From Dialister sp. UBA734 (GTDB lineage Bacteria > Bacillota > Negativicutes > Veillonellales > Dialisteraceae), in NCBI GenBank assembly GCA_002297935.1, contig DBLC01000075.1, positions 1,258-10,155 on the forward strand: 8,898 nt of DNA. Reading direction: 5' to 3'. The notes beneath the pieces were generated by a model. The model made no database searches. It worked only from the letters and a program-made list of their open reading frames with translations, and was not told the DNA's origin. Shown here one piece after another: positions 6,680 through 8,898 of the stretch. The position numbers were made by a program, and so were the translations under genes. Numbering within the stretch: position 1 is the first letter of the stretch; each line of letters starts with the position of its first letter.

Positions 6680-6711
6680 TTGTTAGTTGTCTGGGGCCAA
6701 ATAACTAACAA
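6680..6711. other. Perfect 9-bp inverted repeat with 14-nt spacer
   Basis: TTGTTAGTT (6680-6688) and AACTAACAA (6703-6711) are exact complements. It lies between the terminator of the TAXI gene and the nfo promoter. No T-run follows on the plus strand, so it is not a terminator. It may be an operator or a remnant element. Confidence 0.4.
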
Positions 6712-6756
6712 TAAAAAAGAGCATAAAGAATCATGCCGTATGGCATAACCCTTTAT
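6712..6756 (-). terminator. Rho-independent terminator of the TAXI protein gene
   Basis: Arms 6723-6737 and 6742-6756 pair over 15 bp with a 4-nt loop. The central part gives three G-U pairs in minus-strand RNA but A-C mismatches in plus-strand RNA, so it is oriented for minus-strand transcripts. A run of six T follows within a few bases (6713-6718 on the minus strand). It separates the TAXI unit from nfo, about 70 nt past the stop. Confidence 0.85.
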
Positions 6757-6782
6757 ACCCTTTATAACCTTTCATAACCTTT
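6747..6782. repeat. Short 9- to 10-bp tandem repeats merging into a terminator
   Basis: On the minus strand the units read AAGGTTATG, AAAGGTTATA, AAGGGTATA, AAGGGTTAT, the last forming part of the terminator stem. The period and GGTT core recall the 9-bp units elsewhere in the window, though the match is weaker. A small dyad, AATCAT-gtct-ATGATT (6793-6808), lies between it and the stop codon. Confidence 0.5.
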
Positions 6783-6827
6783 TCCAAGATGAAATCATGT
6801 CTATGATTATGAAACGGTAAAAATCAA

Positions 6828-7835
6828 TTATTTCAAAACTCCAATTTCTTTATAGTACTTCGCAGCGCCTGGATGGAGCGGGATGTCGGCGATGTCTTTG
6901 ACCGCATTTTCTGCGGTGAGGCCTTTCAGGTTCTTCTGGGACTGTCCCAGTTCATCCATGTGTTCCCACAGGGTCTTGGTCAGCTGGTATACCGTATCTT
7001 CCGGCAGGTCGCCGCGGCAGAACATCACCATCTTAATGGCAGAGGTCTTTACGTCTTTGTCCTGGTTCGGGTAGGTGCCTGCTTTGATGGTGTAGCTGGT
7101 GTACCATGGATACTTAGCTTTCAGTTCTTTAATCAGGTTGTCATCGATTTCCACCAAGTGCGCGCCGCCGGTCAATGCCTGGGTGACAGCAGAAGCAGGA
7201 GCGCCGGACATGATCCAAGCCCCGTCGATGGAACCGTTCTGCAGCATATCAGCCGCATCGGTGAAGGTGATATATTCCGCTTTGATATCGTCAGGGAAAG
7301 AAAGGCCTGCGGTGGTGAAGTGGGTTTCACATTCGTTGTATACGGAAGAACCGGCAGAGGCAACAGCGAAATGTTTGCCCTTCACGTCTTTCAGAGAATT
7401 GATGCCCGAATTGGCCGTAGCCACCACCTGGTTCGGGTTCAGGTACAGTCCGCCGATGGCTTTCAGGTCTTTGTATGGATGGTCTTTGAAGCTGTCAGTT
7501 CCGTTCAAGCACTGGTATACGTTGGAAGAAATCGCAATGGACACCTGGGCTTCCCCTTCGGAAACCATGTTCAGGTTGGCAATACCGCCGGCCGATGCCT
7601 GGCTGGAAGCCTGTACACCTGGTACATTGCTGCTCCACATATTGGTAATCGCTGCCCCTACCGCATAGAGGGCGCCAGAAGCGCCAGCGGTTGGGAAGTT
7701 AATTTTGATGGTCTGTCCAGCAGCCGGTTTGGCAGCACCGTCTGCCTTCTTGTCGTCACCACATCCTGCCAGAGCGCCGGTAATAGCCAAAGCGGCCATC
7801 ATGCCGGCTGCGAGTTTTTTCCATTTTTTCTGCAT
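6828..7835 (-). CDS. TAXI-family TRAP transporter substrate-binding lipoprotein
   Basis: Extracytoplasmic solute receptor of 335 residues from the start used here. The N-terminus has a basic stretch (QKKWKK), a hydrophobic segment and the lipobox LAGC, with Cys25 as the lipidated residue, so the mature protein is membrane-anchored outside the cytoplasm. The mature part fits the TRAP-associated TAXI family: an early PTAGASGALYAVGAAI segment, ASAGGIANLNMVSEGEAQVSIA, the VKGKHFAVASAGSSVYN loop, and a C-terminal HPGAAKYYKEIGV. TAXI proteins deliver organic acids or amino acids such as glutamate to a fused TRAP permease; the substrate here is not evident. I prefer the ATG at 7833-7835 because GAGAGG lies 8 nt upstream; an ATG two codons earlier (7839-7841) is possible. 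No DctQM permease is present in the window. It has its own promoter candidate and terminator, so it looks monocistronic. Confidence 0.93.
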   Translation of the reverse strand: MQKKWKKLAAGMMAALAITGALAGCGDDKKADGAAKPAAGQTIKINFPTAGASGALYAVGAAITNMWSSNVPGVQASSQASAGGIANLNMVSEGEAQVSIAISSNVYQCLNGTDSFKDHPYKDLKAIGGLYLNPNQVVATANSGINSLKDVKGKHFAVASAGSSVYNECETHFTTAGLSFPDDIKAEYITFTDAADMLQNGSIDGAWIMSGAPASAVTQALTGGAHLVEIDDNLIKELKAKYPWYTSYTIKAGTYPNQDKDVKTSAIKMVMFCRGDLPEDTVYQLTKTLWEHMDELGQSQKNLKGLTAENAVKDIADIPLHPGAAKYYKEIGVLK

Positions 7836-7936
7836 AATCATTACCTCTCTTTTCCTTCTATTCTTCTATCCTTCTTGAGAAATAGTACCATTCCCCGTTT
7901 GGCAGATGCATAGCCTGCACCAATAGAGTTGTACTT

Positions 7937-7942
7937 ATTATA
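7937..7942 (-). promoter_or_regulatory. Candidate -10 box for the TAXI protein gene
   Basis: A perfect TATAAT occurs on the minus strand, giving a leader of roughly 95 nt. No good TTGACA-like -35 lies 16-18 bp upstream; the position is taken by the palindrome TGCATGCA (7961-7968), which could bind an activator or repressor. Confidence 0.4.
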
Positions 7943-7982
7943 CTATATGGTGATGATTTATGCATGCACTTTATAGTTAGGA

Positions 7983-8262
7983 GTTACAGGTTACTCAGGT
8001 TTCTAAAGATTCTCAGGTTGCTCAGGTTTCTTGCATGTGCTGATAAACGCCAGGGAAGCATTATTGTTTGAAAGGAAAAAATTAAACGCAGTAGCGATTC
8101 CACCGCTACTGCGTTTAGATTTCTCCACTTTTGTCCAACATAGTACCTGACTACACGATATAGTCAAACAGCACAAATCCCATCGGTCGAAATGACGACT
8201 TCCTTGAGAGGCGCATTCGACAAACCTGAGCAACTTGAGCCGCCTGAGCAACCTGAGTAACC
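7983..8262. repeat. Dyad element 2: 280-bp element with five-unit 9-bp arms
   Basis: Left arm: GTTACA, then GGTTACTCA, GGTTTCTAA, AGATTCTCA, GGTTGCTCA, GGTTTCTTG, CATGTGC. Right arm, reverse-complemented: GGTTACTCA, GGTTGCTCA, GGCGGCTCA, AGTTGCTCA, GGTTTGTCG, AATGCGC. Both arms have five units and the same end as in element 1, and after the left arm both share a sequence like RATARACGCYAG. The interior carries a strong hairpin terminator and the pair AGATTTCTCCAC (8117-8128) and CGGTCGAAATGAC (8184-8196). The right arm ends exactly in the marR stop codon. No convincing gene is inside. Confidence 0.8.
8076..8117 (-). terminator. Strong rho-independent terminator, probably for marR
   Basis: TAAACGCAGTAGCG (8083-8096) and its exact complement (8104-8117) give a 14-bp stem with a 7-nt loop. 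On the minus strand the stem is followed by A and six T. There is no T-run on the plus side, so it serves minus-strand transcripts; marR is the only candidate, about 145 nt upstream. It lies inside dyad element 2. Confidence 0.85.
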
Positions 8263-8687
8263 TATTTCCTAATCGCCACCAGTGCCTTCTTTAGCAATTC
8301 CAAAAACTGTTTTCCTTCTTCTTCGGTCATCCCAGACAAAAGTTTTTTCTCGGTGGCTTCCATATGACTGTAAGCAATCCGGCATTTTTCTTTTCCTGCT
8401 TCGGTCAGTTGTATCCACTTGGCCCGTTTGTTTTCTGGGGCAGATAAATAGATGATGAGCCCTTTTTCTTCTATGCGGCGTATGATCCCTGCGGTGGTGG
8501 GCTGGGCGACGGCCAGTTCTTTTTCGATGTCTTTCATGGAAGCGGTCTTGTTCTGTTTTTCGTCCAGAATCACCAATACCCGCATTTGGCTCATGGTGAG
8601 GCCTTCTTCTCGCAGTTCATTATTCACTTGTTTCGTCAATACATCGGTCAATTGCTTCAAAACCGGGCCACAGGTCTTCTCTATCAT
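8262..8687 (-). CDS. MarR-family transcriptional regulator
   Basis: Small winged-helix regulator of 141 residues, a typical length for the family, expected to act as a dimer that releases DNA on ligand binding or oxidation. The HTH spans about 31-80: MSQMRVLVILDE, then MKDIEKELAVAQPTTAGIIRRIEEKGLI, with the recognition helix near 62-74. The wing follows at 82-98 (APENKRAKWIQLTEAG, the usual basic loop before LTxxG). The helices at both ends should form the dimer interface. The start at 8685-8687 has a full AGGAGG 6 nt upstream. The single cysteines at 6 and 102 give no clear redox motif. A palindrome over the likely promoter suggests autoregulation. No effector gene is cotranscribed within the window, and the targets are unknown. 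The last codons and stop coincide with a repeat shared with 1456-1475. Confidence 0.92.
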   Translation of the reverse strand: MIEKTCGPVLKQLTDVLTKQVNNELREEGLTMSQMRVLVILDEKQNKTASMKDIEKELAVAQPTTAGIIRRIEEKGLIIYLSAPENKRAKWIQLTEAGKEKCRIAYSHMEATEKKLLSGMTEEEGKQFLELLKKALVAIRK

Positions 8688-8716
8688 AGTATGCCTCCTG
8701 AGAATCTATTTCCTTT

Positions 8717-8740
8717 ATCTTATCATATATTTGGTAAGAT
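8717..8740 (-). promoter_or_regulatory. Probable MarR operator over a -10 box
   Basis: ATCTTATC (8717-8724) and GGTAAGAT (8733-8740) are inverted with 7 of 8 positions complementary and an AT-rich 8-bp spacer. The 24-bp dyad covers TATGAT (8722-8727, minus strand), a possible -10, and lies 30-53 bp before the marR start. Its size and position suit autorepression by a MarR dimer. This is an inference from position only. Confidence 0.5.
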
Positions 8741-8757
8741 TTCGCCTGTGCCAGTTG

Positions 8758-8842
8758 GGATTTAACGGATAGATAAAAAGGGTATTGTTCTTCTAATTCC
8801 ATTTGTGTCAATAGGAATTTAATCGATAGATTAAAGGTTATT
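8758..8842. repeat. Imperfect direct repeat upstream of marR, one copy palindromic
   Basis: Two similar stretches, 8758-8786 and 8814-8842, start 56 bp apart. They share GGA, TTTAA, CGATAGAT-like and AAAGG...TATT parts, with a one-base shift. The second contains the perfect palindrome TTTAATC-GATA-GATTAAA (8818-8835); the first is a degenerate version of it. They may be two binding sites for a regulator. Confidence 0.5.
8784..8811 (-). promoter_or_regulatory. Candidate upstream marR promoter
   Basis: On the minus strand a perfect TTGACA (8806-8811) is followed after 16 bp by AACAAT (8784-8789, 4 of 6). It sits between the two direct repeats, so a protein bound there could block it. A transcript from here would run through the 24-bp dyad before marR. 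Confidence 0.4.
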
Positions 8843-8865
8843 TATTCTACTGATTTATTAATGCC

Positions 8866-8896
8866 TCAAAACAAACAAACCGCTACCAGCAAGGTT
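8866..8896 (-). terminator. Possible terminator of a gene beyond the window edge
   Basis: AACC-GCT (8878-8884) and AGC-AA-GGTT (8888-8896) form a short bulged stem with a 3-nt loop, followed on the minus strand by the U-rich TGTTTGTTTTG. It could end a minus-strand gene lying to the right. The stem is weak and the window ends here. Confidence 0.3.
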
Positions 8897-8898
8897 AT

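Noticed and set aside
6873..7913. 346-codon plus-strand reading frame opposite the TAXI gene
   Set aside because: Antisense shadow of a well-supported lipoprotein gene; its translation shows no domain and no RBS was seen.
8003..8251. 82-codon minus-strand reading frame between marR and the TAXI gene
   Set aside because: It lies wholly inside dyad element 2, translates the 9-bp arms and the terminator hairpin, and has no family resemblance; it is probably a by-product of the repeat.
8620..8811. 63-codon minus-strand frame starting with TTG and overlapping marR
   Set aside because: Its TTG is the start of a perfect TTGACA box, there is no RBS, and its second half is marR read in another frame. 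The first 41 codons look fairly protein-like, but this is not enough to call a gene.
8866..8898. C-terminal fragment of a minus-strand gene ending at TGA (ITLLVAVCLF) or, in another frame, at TAA
   Set aside because: Two frames fit equally and only about 10 codons are visible; the stretch is better read as a possible terminator.

Overview
All six protein-coding genes in this window lie on the minus strand, so transcription runs from high to low coordinates. They have Firmicutes-type ribosome binding sites (AGGAGG, AAAGGAG), and one is a TAXI-type TRAP lipoprotein. Base composition is intermediate. Together this suggests a Gram-negative-walled Firmicute (Negativicutes, perhaps the Acidaminococcus/Phascolarctobacterium group). 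That placement is an inference from general character, not from a database match.

Layout in the direction of transcription: (1) a MarR-family regulator (8262-8687) with a promoter/operator region of palindromes and direct repeats upstream. (2) A 420-bp gap holding a 280-bp dyad element built of 9-bp repeats, which also carries a strong minus-strand terminator. (3) A TAXI-family TRAP substrate-binding lipoprotein (6828-7835) with no permease in view, followed by a clear terminator. (4) Endonuclease IV, nfo (5642-6481). (5) A 351-bp gap with a GC-rich inverted-repeat element, a promoter candidate and a strong leader hairpin. (6) sbcD and sbcC, overlapping by 4 bp (ATGA), encoding the Mre11/Rad50-type nuclease complex. 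(7) A second 9-bp-repeat dyad and a 7-bp-repeat array. (8) A WYL-domain transcriptional regulator (145-1170) with its own terminator, then another 7-bp array at the window edge.

The functional core is a DNA-repair stretch: nfo acts on abasic and oxidised sites, SbcCD trims hairpins and blocked ends, and a WYL regulator lies directly downstream. WYL proteins are often linked to DNA-damage and defence control, so regulation of this block is plausible but unproven. MarR and the TAXI protein look like separate transcription units, each with its own terminator.

The most unusual feature is in the gaps. Two families of degenerate short-period repeats recur: a 9-bp unit (consensus about GGTTNCTNA), arranged as inverted arms of exactly five units ending in a common core, and a 7-bp unit (about AGTCACT/AATCCCT) found at gene 3' ends in constant orientation. 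Some copies reach into stop codons and last codons of the adjacent genes. I see no tRNA, rRNA, CRISPR array, transposase or phage gene.
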